Below are positions 7,820-17,757 of a stretch of DNA of 64,000 nucleotides, piece after piece. How positions within the stretch are numbered: position 1 is the stretch's first letter; the number at the start of each line of letters is the position of its first letter. Location: the NCBI GenBank assembly GCA_963728195.1, contig CAVSIX010000014.1, positions 1 to 64,000 on the forward strand, written 5' to 3'. This DNA is from Sva-07 sp963728195. GTDB taxonomy: Bacteria; Actinomycetota; Acidimicrobiia; Acidimicrobiales; Ilumatobacteraceae. The position numbers were made by a program, and so were the translations under genes. Under the pieces are notes generated by a model. That model was not told where the DNA came from. It worked only from the letters and a program-made list of their open reading frames with translations, and did not search any database.

Positions 7820-8560
7820 ATGCGCGTCATCCGAATTCTCGGCAATATCGCCCTGTGGCTCGGGGCGCTGCTCGGCGTCATCGCCGGAGGCGTGTGGGGA
7901 GCTGGTCAACTGGGACTCGTCCAGCCGCTGATCGTCATATCCGGGTCGATGGAGCCGGGAATCGGAATCGGCGATCTGCTGATCGATCGACCGATTCCTA
8001 CTGCGGACGTCGCTGTCGGGGACGTGCTCTCCATCCACAGCGAGCTCACCGGCAAGCTGGTCACGCACCGAGTGATGTCCGTCGAACGGGTGGACGGATC
8101 CTGGGAGATTCGCATGAAGGGGGACGCCAACAGCGAGGCTGACCTCGAGCCGTACACCGTCGGTGATGAGGTGTTGACTCCCGTCGTCCAGATTCCCGGC
8201 GGTGGCAAGGTCGTGTCGAAGCTGATGGAGCCGGCCGTGGCGGTGCCCGTGTTGGTGGCGCTCCTCGCGCTGCTCGGGGTGTCGCTGCTCGACGAGGAGC
8301 CTCGGCGAGCGATCAAGCGGACGATCGACCGGGTGAGCCGGCGCGGTCCGGAGCTCGCGGAGCTCGACCGCGAGCTCGCAGCAGTCGGCGTCGACGTGTC
8401 GAAGTTCGAGACGATGAACGACCTCGACCTCGCGCTGTTCGCACTTGGCGTCGACGTCGATGCGCTGGATCAGCTCGACGCCGATCCGCTCGACTGGGAT
8501 CCGCTGGAAGCACACCCGCTCGATTCCAAACCCGAGAAGGAGCCGGCGCTGACCGGCTAA
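7820..8560 (+). CDS. sipW: SipW-type (S26B) signal peptidase I
   Basis: A 246-residue protein from the ATG at 7820. A membrane helix (about 8-35) is followed by VISGSMEPGIGIGDLLI with nucleophile S43. VTHRVMSVE supplies H83 where bacterial LepB enzymes have lysine. The Ser-His arrangement marks the archaeal/ER/SipW branch. A second membrane segment lies near residues 135-155. The acidic tail has the imperfect repeat DPLDWDPLEAHPLD. It would mature the SipW-type signals of the genes at 7126 and 9113. An in-frame GTG at 7757 is less likely because it lies in the terminator. Confidence 0.85.
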   Translation: MRVIRILGNIALWLGALLGVIAGGVWGAGQLGLVQPLIVISGSMEPGIGIGDLLIDRPIPTADVAVGDVLSIHSELTGKLVTHRVMSVERVDGSWEIRMKGDANSEADLEPYTVGDEVLTPVVQIPGGGKVVSKLMEPAVAVPVLVALLALLGVSLLDEEPRRAIKRTIDRVSRRGPELAELDRELAAVGVDVSKFETMNDLDLALFALGVDVDALDQLDADPLDWDPLEAHPLDSKPEKEPALTG

Positions 8561-8582
8561 GCGAACGGGAGCGACGAACGAC

Positions 8583-9116
8583 ATGAGCACCTCCGCCACC
8601 AAGGCCACCGCCGCACTGTTGTGCGTGGTGGCCTTCGGCGCGCTCGTGTTCGCGTTCGTCGGCGTGCCCACGAGCACCGCCGTGGCCGAGCCGGTCAACC
8701 TCGATCTCGACTTCGGCACGCTCGTGCCGGGCGTTGCGCAGACCCGCACGTCGTCGCTCGACGTGCCGGTGCCGTCGACCGTCCGCCGGGCGGAGGCGGG
8801 CAGCCTGTCGGGCGCCGACGACATCGCCGTCACGTTCGAACTGTGCCAACGCGATGCATGCCGTCCCCTCAGGGCAGGCGAACGTGTCGAGGCGGGCCTC
8901 TACACATTGCGCGTGTCGGCCACGCTCGCCGCCGACCTCGCCCCCGGCACCGTCACAACGATCGCCGGACAACTGCAACTCGCCGAGACGAAGTCCGGCG
9001 GCATTGTGAAGCCGGACACGCTGATTGCCGTCGCCGCCATCGGCATCGCCGGCGTGCTCATCGTCGTTGTCACCAGCAAGCTGAACGCTCGCGACGCGCG
9101 GGGAGCGACGTCGTGA
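8583..9116 (+). CDS. Exported, C-terminally membrane-anchored protein of the SipW locus
   Basis: A 177-residue protein with an N-terminal hydrophobic segment (about 8-27), a beta-rich external part with two cysteines (ELCQRDACRP) that could form a disulfide, and a C-terminal transmembrane helix (TLIAVAAIGIAGVLIVVV) with a short basic tail. No family is recognised. It starts 22 bp after sipW, and its stop overlaps the GTG of the next gene (GTGA), so it is part of the same operon. It could assemble or retain the exported subunits at the membrane. Confidence 0.7.
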   Translation: MSTSATKATAALLCVVAFGALVFAFVGVPTSTAVAEPVNLDLDFGTLVPGVAQTRTSSLDVPVPSTVRRAEAGSLSGADDIAVTFELCQRDACRPLRAGERVEAGLYTLRVSATLAADLAPGTVTTIAGQLQLAETKSGGIVKPDTLIAVAAIGIAGVLIVVVTSKLNARDARGATS

Positions 9117-10611
9117 GACGACAGATGCTGAGGCTGCGCCTGCTCGGTCTGCGGATGACATGGCTCCGGCTGACCCACCCAACGGGAGGGCCGCACACAC
9201 CGAACACGCAGAGTTTCGGAGGGCGAAGGATCCGGACGGCGACGACCCTTGCGACCATGCTGGGACTCATCGCCACGGCGGCCGGCGTTCAGGCTACGGC
9301 GGCGTCATGGACCGACTCCGTCGACTTCTCCATCGAGGTGAGCACGGCCACGACCACCACCACGACCACCACGACCACCACCACGACCACCACGACCACC
9401 ACGCCCGTGATCTCGGCCTTGGTGCGGGTCACGGCCATTTGCAAGAACGGAAACACCTACTCCTTGCGGGTGGACAATGAGGGCGAGACCACGCTCAAAT
9501 TCACCCTCGATGACCGCAAGGGGATGATCTCAGGTCCGCACACGATCGACGCCGGGACATCACAGTTCTACGACATCCCCAACGGCGCCAAGGAGGTTGC
9601 GGCCGTGCCGGTCGGCACGTGGACCAACACGTACACGGGTACCGCCTCTACCCCCACGGGCGTCTGCCCACCAGCAACCACCACGACGACGACGACCACG
9701 ACCACGACCACCACCACGACCACCACCACCACGACAGAGCCATCGACCACGACGACCACTACTCCACCGCCGCCGAGCATGTCGTCGGGAGGCATCAGCG
9801 CCGCCAACTCCGACACCATGATCAGCGGCATCGATTGGAGCATCGACCGACCAAAGCGGGCGTGCACCGTCGCCAGTGTCACCGGCATCGACGACACCCC
9901 CCGCGATTGGGCCATGCGGATCGATCTGGACGCCGCACCCTGGAATGGCACGACAGCCAACCAGATCAACCTCAACGGCACCGGCACGGTGACTGTCGAG
10001 GGCCCTCGCACCGTTTTGATCACGGGACGGACACACGGAGGACCGTTCAACGCTCGCACCAACAACACGCCCATCACGAGCGCACAGACGGCGACGATCA
10101 CGATCTGCAACTACAACACGCCGGCACCACTGCCCGCCGACCCGAGTTGGTATGCGGTGACGACGACACAAGGCACCTGGACCGACGTGCAGGCGTGCGT
10201 CGTAGTGACCGTTGCGACAACTCGAACCGACTTTGCGGACAACCCGTTCTTCTACGGTTGGACCACCGACGTCGACCTCACCGCAGCCAAGGCCCGGATC
10301 CTGGCGCCGGCCGCATGGTCAACTTCGTCGGGTGGCAGCCATACCCGAACGGCGACAACTACACCGCGACGCCGACCACGTATCAGCCGCCACTCGACCT
10401 GTACACACTGACGAGCGGCTTCGACTTCGCGCTTCGTCCGGCGGGGGGAGGCGCCGACTCGAAGACCGCCACCATCTGCGTCAACGGAACGTCTTGGCGA
10501 CGATCCGCAGATCGTGCACCAACGACCAGTTGTCGACGTAGAACAGGTCGAGTCGGCGGTACAGCTCGAAATCGGATTCCGACCGGCCGGACACCTGCCA
10601 CATGCCGGTGA
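9113..10611 (+). CDS. Thr-rich SipW-type exported surface protein, frameshifted
   Basis: It starts at the GTG overlapping the previous stop. A hydrophobic stretch (TTLATMLGLIATAAGVQ) is followed by ATAASWTDSVDFS, a second SipW-type signal. Two polythreonine linkers of about 18 and 20 residues separate beta-rich domains. The frame is open to a stop at 10411, but sensible sequence (MVNFVGWQPYPNGDNY and onward) continues one frame over from about 10312, so one base seems missing near 10300-10315. The shifted frame runs to 10611, overlapping the end of the convergent gene, so the true C-terminus is uncertain. Confidence 0.62.
9349..9402 (+). repeat. ACC/ACG threonine-codon microsatellite 1
   Basis: About 18 consecutive Thr codons of mixed ACC and ACG inside the gene at 9113. 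Slippage in whole codons would change linker length without breaking the frame. Confidence 0.85.
9677..9734 (+). repeat. ACC/ACG threonine-codon microsatellite 2
   Basis: About 20 consecutive Thr codons in the same gene, followed by EPS, more Thr and a Pro run. It forms a flexible, probably glycosylatable stalk between domains. Confidence 0.85.
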
Positions 10612-11821
10612 TGCCGGGAAGCACGCGGAGACGTCCGCGGACGTCGGGGGTCCAGAGCTCGCTCTCGGACGGAAGTGCAGGCCGCGGGCCGACCACACTC
10701 ATCTCGCCGCGTAGCACGTTCCAGAACTGCGGCAGCTCGTCGATCGACGTCTTGCGCAGCAGCCGTCCGATCCTCGTGATGCGGGGGTCGGCGCTCATCT
10801 TGAACAACGGCCCGGAACGCTCGTTGAGCGCCTCGAGATCCGATCGCAACGCCTCGGCGTCGCGGACCATCGAGCGGAGCTTGAGCATCTCGAAGTGCTC
10901 GCCGTCCTTGCCGACGCGGACCTGTCGGAACAACACCGGACCGCGCGAGTCGAGCTTGATCAACACTGCAGCGATCGCCACGATCGGCAAGGTCAGGACC
11001 AGCAGCGCGAACTCGCCACCGACGACGTCGAACGTCCGCTTCAGGAATCAGATGGGTACGCGAGCGATTGGTGGGCTCGACGTAGATCATCAAGCGACCG
11101 TCGATGGACTGCGACCTGGTGCGGCTGATGTCGATGTCGTGCAACGACGAAGACAACGTGACGTGGCAGCCGGCATCGGTCAACGTGCGGGTCAGTCGGT
11201 TCACGACGGCGGGGTCGAGCGACGCCACCGACAGGATCGCTCCGATCGCGCCCGTCCGCACTGACGACGTCGGACGTCTCGTCGATCGACCCGAGCACCT
11301 CAGCCGCCGCGCCGCACCGATCGGGTCGCCGGTGAAGCCGAGCACTTCGTAGCCGAGATCAGGCCGGCGTTGGGTTGCATGCAGCAACGAGACCGCTTCG
11401 GATCCGGTGCCGACGATGATCACCGGTCGACGGATCCGGCCCTCACGCCGCAGATCTGTTGAACACCCGACGGGCCGAACAGCCGAGAGACGACGAGCGA
11501 CGACGTCACGCACACGAAGAGCAGCGCGACCCACAGCCGCGAGAGCTGGTCGTACTGAGCGACGAAGAGCACGGCGACGACGAAACCACTTGCCATCAGA
11601 CCGGCCGCGAACAACCGCCGCAGCTCCTCTTCGAAGCGGCTGACCGCTCGCGCGAGGAACAGATTGTTGGCGCCCAACATCAGCACCCAGACCGGCACGA
11701 CGAACACGGCGAAGAGCACCTCTTCCCAGAGCGTCTCGTCCGGTACCGGCAGGGTCAACTGTTGGATCACGGTGGCAACGACGTAGCCGACGATGACGGC
11801 GACGACGTCGGAGGCGATCAA
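10481..11821 (-). pseudogene. Polyprenyl glycosylphosphotransferase (WcaJ/CpsE type), multiply frameshifted
   Basis: This family transfers a sugar phosphate to undecaprenyl phosphate to begin exopolysaccharide synthesis. The C-terminal catalytic part is intact: RTFDVVGGEFALLVL, then LDSRGPVLFRQVRVG, MLKLRSM, LRKTSIDELPQFWNV and the VVGPRPALPSE loop. The N-terminal membrane helices lie in the same frame (11420-11821). The middle CoA-binding-like domain (RRPVIIVGTGSEAVSLL) is in another frame, with a short excursion to the third frame near 11260-11316. At least four single-base shifts are needed to join them. Either the gene is decaying or local base quality is poor. The N-terminal start is uncertain. 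Confidence 0.75.
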
Positions 11822-12114
11822 CAGTCGACGAAGGCGGCGAGCGCTCGGAAATGCCGGAGGCTGCGCAGCCGATAGGTGCGACCGACCTGCAACGGCCTGT
11901 CCGGCGCACGATGCGACCCAGACACCCGTTCGTCAGTCGGCGAGGTCAGCGAAGTGCTGAGGTTGCGCCCGTCCATCCATGTCCGCCTCGAACCCGCCCT
12001 TCCATCTGCGTCAACGGGTACTGAGCGTCCACACTCGACTCGACACTGCATTCCCCGTTCGGGATTCCCGCGCCCACTGTCCGTGCATACGCCCACGAAC
12101 AAGGGGAGAACGGG

Positions 12115-14608
12115 ATGAACGGAATGAACTGGATCGGCGCTCTCGGCGACCGTGGATCGGCCACCGCGAACAGAAGCGTCGACGCCGTCACGGCGATGAT
12201 CGCCGTAGCGATCGTGGCGTTGCTGCTGCTCGCCGGCACCGGCCGGACACCGGGGACCGATGCTGCCGCCCCACCGGCGGGCGGGTTCGCTCTCGGCGCA
12301 GCAGGATCGGCTCGCAACGGGTTCGGCGGATCGATCGCGGCCTCGCCGACCATGCGGTCGTGGCCGGGCACCGGAGGTGGCGGCAACGGCGGTCCGCTCG
12401 CCTTCATCGGCGCCCACTACGGCGCGCTGTGGCAGGTGCCGCCGTCGGCGAACAACTCGAGCGGCGTGGGCTACTGCGTGATGGAGGACGTCACCGGCGA
12501 AGGGACGGTGGCGCTGCACCCAGACCCCACCGCGTGGGACACCGGCGAAATGGCACGGGCGGCAGCACTGATGTCCAGCTTCGGCGGCGATCGGGTGGTG
12601 CCGTACGGCATCGACGCCAGCGGTCCGTACGACATCGTCACGGGTGAGTGGCAGCGAGCCGTCGTTGCTCGGCGCCGGGCAGTACACCCGCCGGCGTCAC
12701 GTCGCCGTCAACTTCGGCGTCAAGATGTTCCTCGACGACGTCAGCCCGTCGGGTGCAGTCGCCGGGCTTGAAGCTCGCTCGCGACACTCCGTCGTCGACG
12801 GATCCGGTGGCGAGTTCTCCGCCCTGCGCAACGGCTACGTGATGGCGCAGCGACTCATCGGCGTGGCAGAGGCGCAGCATGCCGTCAGCAGAATCCAACT
12901 GCGCATGGTGTGGGCGACGATCGACGGTGCTGCGCCGACGGAGGCGGGGACGTATGCGCTGGAGGTGCGAGCGTCGGATGCGACCGGCAAGCCGGTCGGG
13001 TTCGTGCCCGTCGTGGTGCTGTCCGAGATCGGGATCGACGGCGCCCGCACCACCGGAGCCGTGGCCACCGTCGACCGCTCGGGAGACTCGCCCGACGAAG
13101 CAGCCCGGTGGAACGCAGCTGCGGCGCTCGGCTGGCCGACGATGGACATGGCCGGATCGATGGCCGCCGACTCACGCTTCGGACTTGCCGCCAATCCATC
13201 GGGCGCCGACGTCACCGACGCATCGGGCACCGCTCGCTTCGACGTCACGGTCGCCGGCAACGGCTGGCAGCTCGCCTTCCACACCCAAGCGCCGACCGCC
13301 GACGTGTCGCTCTACGCCGGCACCGGCATCCAGGGCCAGGTCACCTGGACCGGGCCGCCGCAATCTGCATCCGTACACGCCGTGGTCGCACCACCGCCCC
13401 CTCCTCCTCCACCACCACCGGCGGTCGGGGCATTCGTGGTGCGCAAGGTGCTCGACGATCCCGATGTGCAAGGCGACCGCGACATGTCCGGCTTCGAGTT
13501 CGAGGTGACCGGCGCCGACGGCGAAACGATCGGGCGCCCGACCACCGCAGCGGACGGACGCACTCCGCCGCTCGAAGCCGTTGCTGGGACGTATGCGATC
13601 ACCGAAGTCGGCAGTCCCTCGTGGGCGACCGGACTCGTCGACGGCGGCCCGGTGACGTTCACCTTGGATCCCGACGCGTCCGCGGACGCCTCCAACCCTC
13701 GAGAACTCATGTACACGAACCGTGTACCGGCGGCATCGATCGCCACCGTCGCTCGCGATGCGCGAGACGGCGACCAGGTCGTCGAGCTGGATCTCGGCGA
13801 TGCCACGATCGTCGACACCGTCAGCTACCTCGGGCTCGTGCCCGGAACCGAGTACATCGCCAGCGGCGAGCTGATGGTACGACCCGAGGACGGTCCGCCT
13901 GCGACCGACGAGGGCCGCCCTGCGATCACGGACTCGACGACGGACGGCCCGGGCGTCAGCGCCGAAGCCGGGTCGAGCGACACGGTCGATGCTCGTTTCG
14001 GGATCACAGTCGATGCCGGGCTGGGCCACACGGTGGCGACGTCGACCGTCGCCGTGGTGAAGATGATCCCGACGGGCATCACTGCGTCAGCCACGTTCGT
14101 GCCGGGCGAAGCTGATGGCGACGTCGACGTGGAGTTCACCGTGCCTGCCGACTCACCACTGCGCGGTCACGTCACCGTCGTCTACCAACAGTTGGCGGTT
14201 GCCTCGTCGGGACGCATCGTGGCCGTCCACGCCGACCCCGACGCCGTCGAGCAGACCGTGCACTTCGCCGACACCCCGCCGCCGACCACCGCACCGCCGA
14301 CCACGACCTCACCGGCCACGATCCCGCCGAGCACCACGTCGCCGCCGAGCACCACGTCGCCGCCGATTACCGTCGCGACGACGACGATCAGCGCTTCGGG
14401 CGGCCCGACGACGAGCACGCCGGTACCGACGACGTTCACCACCTCACCGACCTCTCCGCCTCCTGGCCTGGCCCGCACGGGCAGCGGCGGAGCGCAATCG
14501 ACGGCGCTTGGCGCAGTGGCGCTGATACTCGTCGGCACCGGACTGCTGTTCTCGGTACGTCGCGGCGCCGTTCGGGCGCACCGGCCGCGCAGGGTCAATG
14601 GGTCATGA
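12115..14608 (+). CDS. Sortase-type surface protein with SpaA-like and VaFE domains, frameshifted
   Basis: The ATG at 12115 follows AAGGGGAG. The frame starts with a membrane or signal segment (about 25-45) and continues to about 12650, where the coding frame moves by one base (it resumes as GAGQYTRRRHVAVNFG). After a Pro-rich linker (13390-13425) comes a prealbumin-like SpaA domain (FVVRKVLDD... AGTYAITEVGSP). A VaFE domain follows (ATIVDTVSYLGLVPGTEY ... HVTVVYQQL ... AVEQTVHF), a family that often carries an internal Thr-Gln ester bond. A Thr/Pro stalk leads to LARTG, a hydrophobic helix and a basic tail, a sortase sorting signal. It would be covalently wall-anchored. Confidence 0.78.
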
Positions 14609-15308
14609 GTGCGACGGGCAGCCCCAGACCGACGTCGCCGCGGATCGTGGCGATCCGCCGGCCGGGCTGGACCGCATCCTTCGGTGGTGAGATGCGGTCG
14701 GTGCCGATCAGTTCGCAGGCGGCGTCGAGGTCGTCGACGATCAGCACCAGGCCCCAGAAGCTCGCCGGGCCGTCGGGCAGGTCGGGCCGCTCCACCAACT
14801 CCACGATCAGACCACCACGGCCGATTCGATGGAAGCCCTGGCGCATCGCACCGACCTCGCGGACGCGACGCAACTCGCAGCCGGTCGCCTCGGCGATGGC
14901 AGCACTGGTGCGCTCGAGGTCGGCGGTCAGCACCACCAGATGGTCGAGCCCCGATGCGCCCAGCGGATGGTTGGCGTACATCGGGGTGGCGGCATCGACG
15001 ATGTGTGTCGACAGCCCGTCGATGTCGAACGATGCAGCACGTTCACCGCCGATCTCGGCGGCCTGGGTCTCGCCGTGCGGAACCGGAGGCACCGAGGCCG
15101 CTCCGGGGATTCCGCTGAGCGCCCAGCCGACGATCCCCTCCTGCGTCGGCTCGCCCCCCGCCGACGTCGGAACGAGTTCGATCGATGTGCCGACCAGCGG
15201 GATCAGCCTGTCGTCGGTGACCGTCAAGCCGAGCGATCGCCAGGTCTCGGCATCGCCGGCGACGGTCAACCACTCGACCTTGGGATCCAACGTGGCGGCG
15301 TCGCTCAT
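14595..15308 (-). CDS. VOC-family (glyoxalase-like) protein
   Basis: About 237 residues from the ATG at 15308 (MSDAATLDPKVEWLTVAG). Two betaalphabetabetabeta halves are seen: a degenerate first half and a second with LDHLVVLTADLERTSAAIAEATG and FHRIGRGGLIVELVE. It ends RIATIRGDVGLGLPVALMTH. Such proteins bind a metal and act as lyases, dioxygenases or binding proteins; the reaction here is unknown. It converges on the surface-protein gene with a 14-bp overlap of 3' ends. An upstream in-frame start at 15353 is possible, but GGGCGAG near the chosen ATG supports 15308. Confidence 0.78.
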   Translation of the reverse strand: MSDAATLDPKVEWLTVAGDAETWRSLGLTVTDDRLIPLVGTSIELVPTSAGGEPTQEGIVGWALSGIPGAASVPPVPHGETQAAEIGGERAASFDIDGLSTHIVDAATPMYANHPLGASGLDHLVVLTADLERTSAAIAEATGCELRRVREVGAMRQGFHRIGRGGLIVELVERPDLPDGPASFWGLVLIVDDLDAACELIGTDRISPPKDAVQPGRRIATIRGDVGLGLPVALMTH

Positions 15309-15371
15309 CACGGCAGTCTCGCCCGACGCGACGCCGTCGCCGAAGCCGGGCATCCGGCCCCGAACGCGACA

Positions 15372-15417
15372 AAGCGCCCGATCGACGGCTCCGGAGGGAG
15401 CGGAACATCGGGCGCTT
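15372..15417 (-). terminator. Inverted repeat downstream of bL37, probable terminator
   Basis: Arms AAGCGCCCGAT (15372-15382) and ATCGGGCGCTT (15407-15417) pair exactly around 24 nt. On the minus strand the stem is followed by TTTGTC. It ends the small bL37 transcript. Confidence 0.55.
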
Positions 15418-15447
15418 CAGCGATCGGACGGCTCGATCAGCGGTGGA

Positions 15448-15534
15448 TCAGCCGCGGCCCATGTTGGGGCGCTTGCCATGATTCGCCTTGGAGCGGCGCA
15501 TCTTGGCCTTCTTCTTCTTGGTCTTCTTCGACAT
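15448..15534 (-). CDS. Small ribosomal protein bL37 of actinobacteria
   Basis: A 28-residue, very basic peptide: MSKKTKKKKAKMRRSKAN followed by HGKRPNMGRG. The SKANHGKRPN block is the conserved signature I recognise from the actinobacterial large-subunit protein bL37. The gene is too short for most predictors. On the minus strand TAGCAT ends 9 nt upstream of the ATG, so the transcript would have almost no leader. A terminator-like inverted repeat lies downstream, so it is a monocistronic unit. Confidence 0.85.
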   Translation of the reverse strand: MSKKTKKKKAKMRRSKANHGKRPNMGRG

Positions 15535-15606
15535 AGGGCTGCCATGCTACGGCGCCCCGAGGTCACCCCCAACGCCGCCCCGCCCACCGTCACCCCACCA
15601 CCACCT

Positions 15607-15660
15607 GCGTTCGTGTTGCATTTGCGGTGGACCGACCCACCCGAAGTGACACGCAGACAG
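15607..15660. repeat. GGTGG-CCACC palindrome family, copy 1
   Basis: About 54 bp, imperfectly palindromic, with core GGTGGACCGACCCACC and flanks resembling TGTTGCATT on the left. Related to the copies at 15692, 17600, 17675 and the copy split by the IS. Confidence 0.75.
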
Positions 15661-15691
15661 GGGGCCGGGCTCGAGCCGGCGCGCGCCATCT

Positions 15692-15745
15692 GCGTTTGTG
15701 TTGCACTTCCGGTGGACCGGCCCACCGGAAATGCAACACTAAACG
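15692..15745. repeat. GGTGG-CCACC palindrome family, copy 2
   Basis: 54 bp, the best palindrome of the family. TTGCACTTCCGGTGG pairs with CCACCGGAAATGCAA around ACCGGC, and the outer arms GTTTGTG and CACTAAAC also pair. Confidence 0.85.
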
Positions 15746-15784
15746 GGGGTGGTCTCGGGCGCGGCGCGGAGTTTGGTCAGCCGG

Positions 15785-17536
15785 TCAGGGGAGGTCGATG
15801 ATCGTGACCACGCCGGTGTCGCCGTCGACTTCGACGAGGGCGCCGTCGGGGATGCGTTTCGTGGCGTCGGTCGCCGACACGACGCACGGGATGCCGAGTT
15901 CACGGCTGACGATGATGGCATGACTCAACGGGGCTCCGACGTCGACGACCACGCCGCCGGCGGGCACGAACAGCGGCGTCCAGGACGGATCGGTGATCGG
16001 CGCGACCAGGATGTCGCCCGGCTCGAGTGCGGTCGGATCGTGCGAGTCGAGCACCACCCTGGCGATCCCCCGCACGACGCCCGGACAACCGGGAACGCCG
16101 TGGACGACCTCGCCCGCCTCGACTGTGGTGATCACCGCCGCATCGCGGCGCGGATAGCTCGACATGTCGGGGCGACCACCGTGGAACAGGAACGGCTCCT
16201 GCAGCGCGGCGACTTCATCGAACAGCGCCTCGCGTTCGGCGAGGACGGCGGTGTACTTGCCGGGATCGCCGACGGTCTCGTCCAACTCGGCACGGGTCAG
16301 CAGTCCGAAGTCGTTCACCTTGCGGAACGTGCCGTCGGCCACGCGTCGCCGGCCGAACTCCACGTACGCGACGCGCATCTCCTGCACCAGTTTGATGTTG
16401 TTCGTCTTGGTGCGTTCCCGGCCCGGCATGAAGACCGTCGCCGAATGCAGCGCCGCCTGGAACTGGGCTTGGGTCTCCGGGTCGCCGTCGAGCATCGCTG
16501 TGATCTCGGCGCCGACGCGCTCGCGCTCGGCGGCACGGTCGGCGTTGTGCCCACGGGGCGCCGCCGACTCATCCGACAGGCGCATCCGGTCGATCGCAGC
16601 CAGGGCGAGGTCCGGCTCGGTCTCCCACGTCGGCGAACGGGTCTCCCATTCGTTGGGACCCCGCGAGCCGTAGCGGAAGGCGAAGTCGTCGAACGCATCG
16701 AGGAACGCCGCCGCATCGGGACTGTCGCTCGCCTGCAGACGCCCGTGCAACCCCGCATACCCCCCGTCGAACAGTGCGTTCAGATCATCGGACTTGCGAG
16801 CCAGTCGGCCGAGGTCCCACATCGCCATCGCCGGTGCCGCAGACTCGACGTCGCCGAGGCCCGCAAGCAGCTTCAGCGTGTCGGTGGGACGCCCGACGGC
16901 GACACACACCTTGGTGATGATGCCGATCGGCAGGGTGGCGAGGAACGAGATGAAAATGTGCTCGGTGAACAGCGTCTCGAAGTGGGTGTCGGCGAGGTGG
17001 GTCGCGTGGTCGATCAACTCCCGGTCGGTCATCGAGGACAAGTCGGGACGATTCGCGCGCAGCTCGTTCATCGTGCGCTCGTGGGCGAGCACGTCGGGCA
17101 GGTCCGGCGTGGTCAACACCCACGTGAACGTCGCGCCGATCTTCTCGGTGAGATCCGGCCGTTCGAAACCGGGCTTGACCACGAATTCCGGCACGCCGGG
17201 AGCGTCGCCGAAGAACGAGTCGTCGATGTCCTTGGCGGTCATGCCGGGCGCACGGTGGCCGAGCATGCGTAGCGCACTGGCGTTGAGGTAGGCGTACCCG
17301 CCGGTGACGCCGAGGAAGACGCACTGGTCGGCGGGGAGCTCGTCGGGCGTCATCGCCCCGATGCGGTAATAGGCGTTGCGGAAGCCGAGTTCCGAGCCGC
17401 CGAGGCCACCGCCGTGCTGGAAGTACTGGAACGACAGCGGCGCCACCGGGTCGGGGAACACCTCGCCGATGTTGGCCCGAGTGTAGAAGTCCCACTCCTC
17501 GCTCAGATCGGTCTGCACCAACCACTTGTCGACCAT
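15785..17536 (-). CDS. PEP-utilising-enzyme mobile-domain protein
   Basis: A 583-residue protein from the ATG at 17536 (MVDKWLVQTDLSEEWDFYTR). The C-terminal 85 residues form the swivelling phosphohistidine domain: PGDILVAPITDPSWTPLF, then VVDVGAPLSHAIIVSRELG with catalytic His539. In rifampin phosphotransferase and PEP synthase this domain shuttles phosphate between an ATP-grasp domain and the substrate site. No ATP-grasp domain is visible here; the rest (FTWVLTTPDLPDV ... GSRGPNEWE) resembles the C-terminal half of such enzymes. It may need a separate ATP-grasp partner. Palindromes of the same family lie on both sides. Confidence 0.8.
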   Translation of the reverse strand: MVDKWLVQTDLSEEWDFYTRANIGEVFPDPVAPLSFQYFQHGGGLGGSELGFRNAYYRIGAMTPDELPADQCVFLGVTGGYAYLNASALRMLGHRAPGMTAKDIDDSFFGDAPGVPEFVVKPGFERPDLTEKIGATFTWVLTTPDLPDVLAHERTMNELRANRPDLSSMTDRELIDHATHLADTHFETLFTEHIFISFLATLPIGIITKVCVAVGRPTDTLKLLAGLGDVESAAPAMAMWDLGRLARKSDDLNALFDGGYAGLHGRLQASDSPDAAAFLDAFDDFAFRYGSRGPNEWETRSPTWETEPDLALAAIDRMRLSDESAAPRGHNADRAAERERVGAEITAMLDGDPETQAQFQAALHSATVFMPGRERTKTNNIKLVQEMRVAYVEFGRRRVADGTFRKVNDFGLLTRAELDETVGDPGKYTAVLAEREALFDEVAALQEPFLFHGGRPDMSSYPRRDAAVITTVEAGEVVHGVPGCPGVVRGIARVVLDSHDPTALEPGDILVAPITDPSWTPLFVPAGGVVVDVGAPLSHAIIVSRELGIPCVVSATDATKRIPDGALVEVDGDTGVVTIIDLP

Positions 17537-17599
17537 CGTGCGACCCCCCGTCGTCTCGTCGTGTCGTACGACACTAGCCATGCCGACGCACCCGGTCCC

Positions 17600-17650
17600 G
17601 TTGGCGTGACACTCCTGGTGGGGCGGTCCACCCGAATCCGCACACGAACG
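17600..17650. repeat. GGTGG-CCACC palindrome family, copy 3
   Basis: Core GGTGGGGCGGTCCACC followed by CGAATCCGCACACGAACG. The right 40 bp are repeated almost exactly in the copy at 17675. Confidence 0.85.
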
Positions 17651-17674
17651 TCGTCGGGTCGGGGCGAGCACTTT

Positions 17675-17727
17675 GCGTTTGCGTTGCATTCCCGGTGGGG
17701 CGGTCCACCCGAATCCGCACACGAACG
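17675..17727. repeat. GGTGG-CCACC palindrome family, copy 4
   Basis: 53 bp in direct orientation to copy 3, with the left arm TTTGCGTTGCATTCCC intact. It lies immediately before the leaderless promoter of the gene at 17770. Confidence 0.85.
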
Positions 17728-17757
17728 TCTGAATCGGGGCGGGCGGCGGGCACGGCC

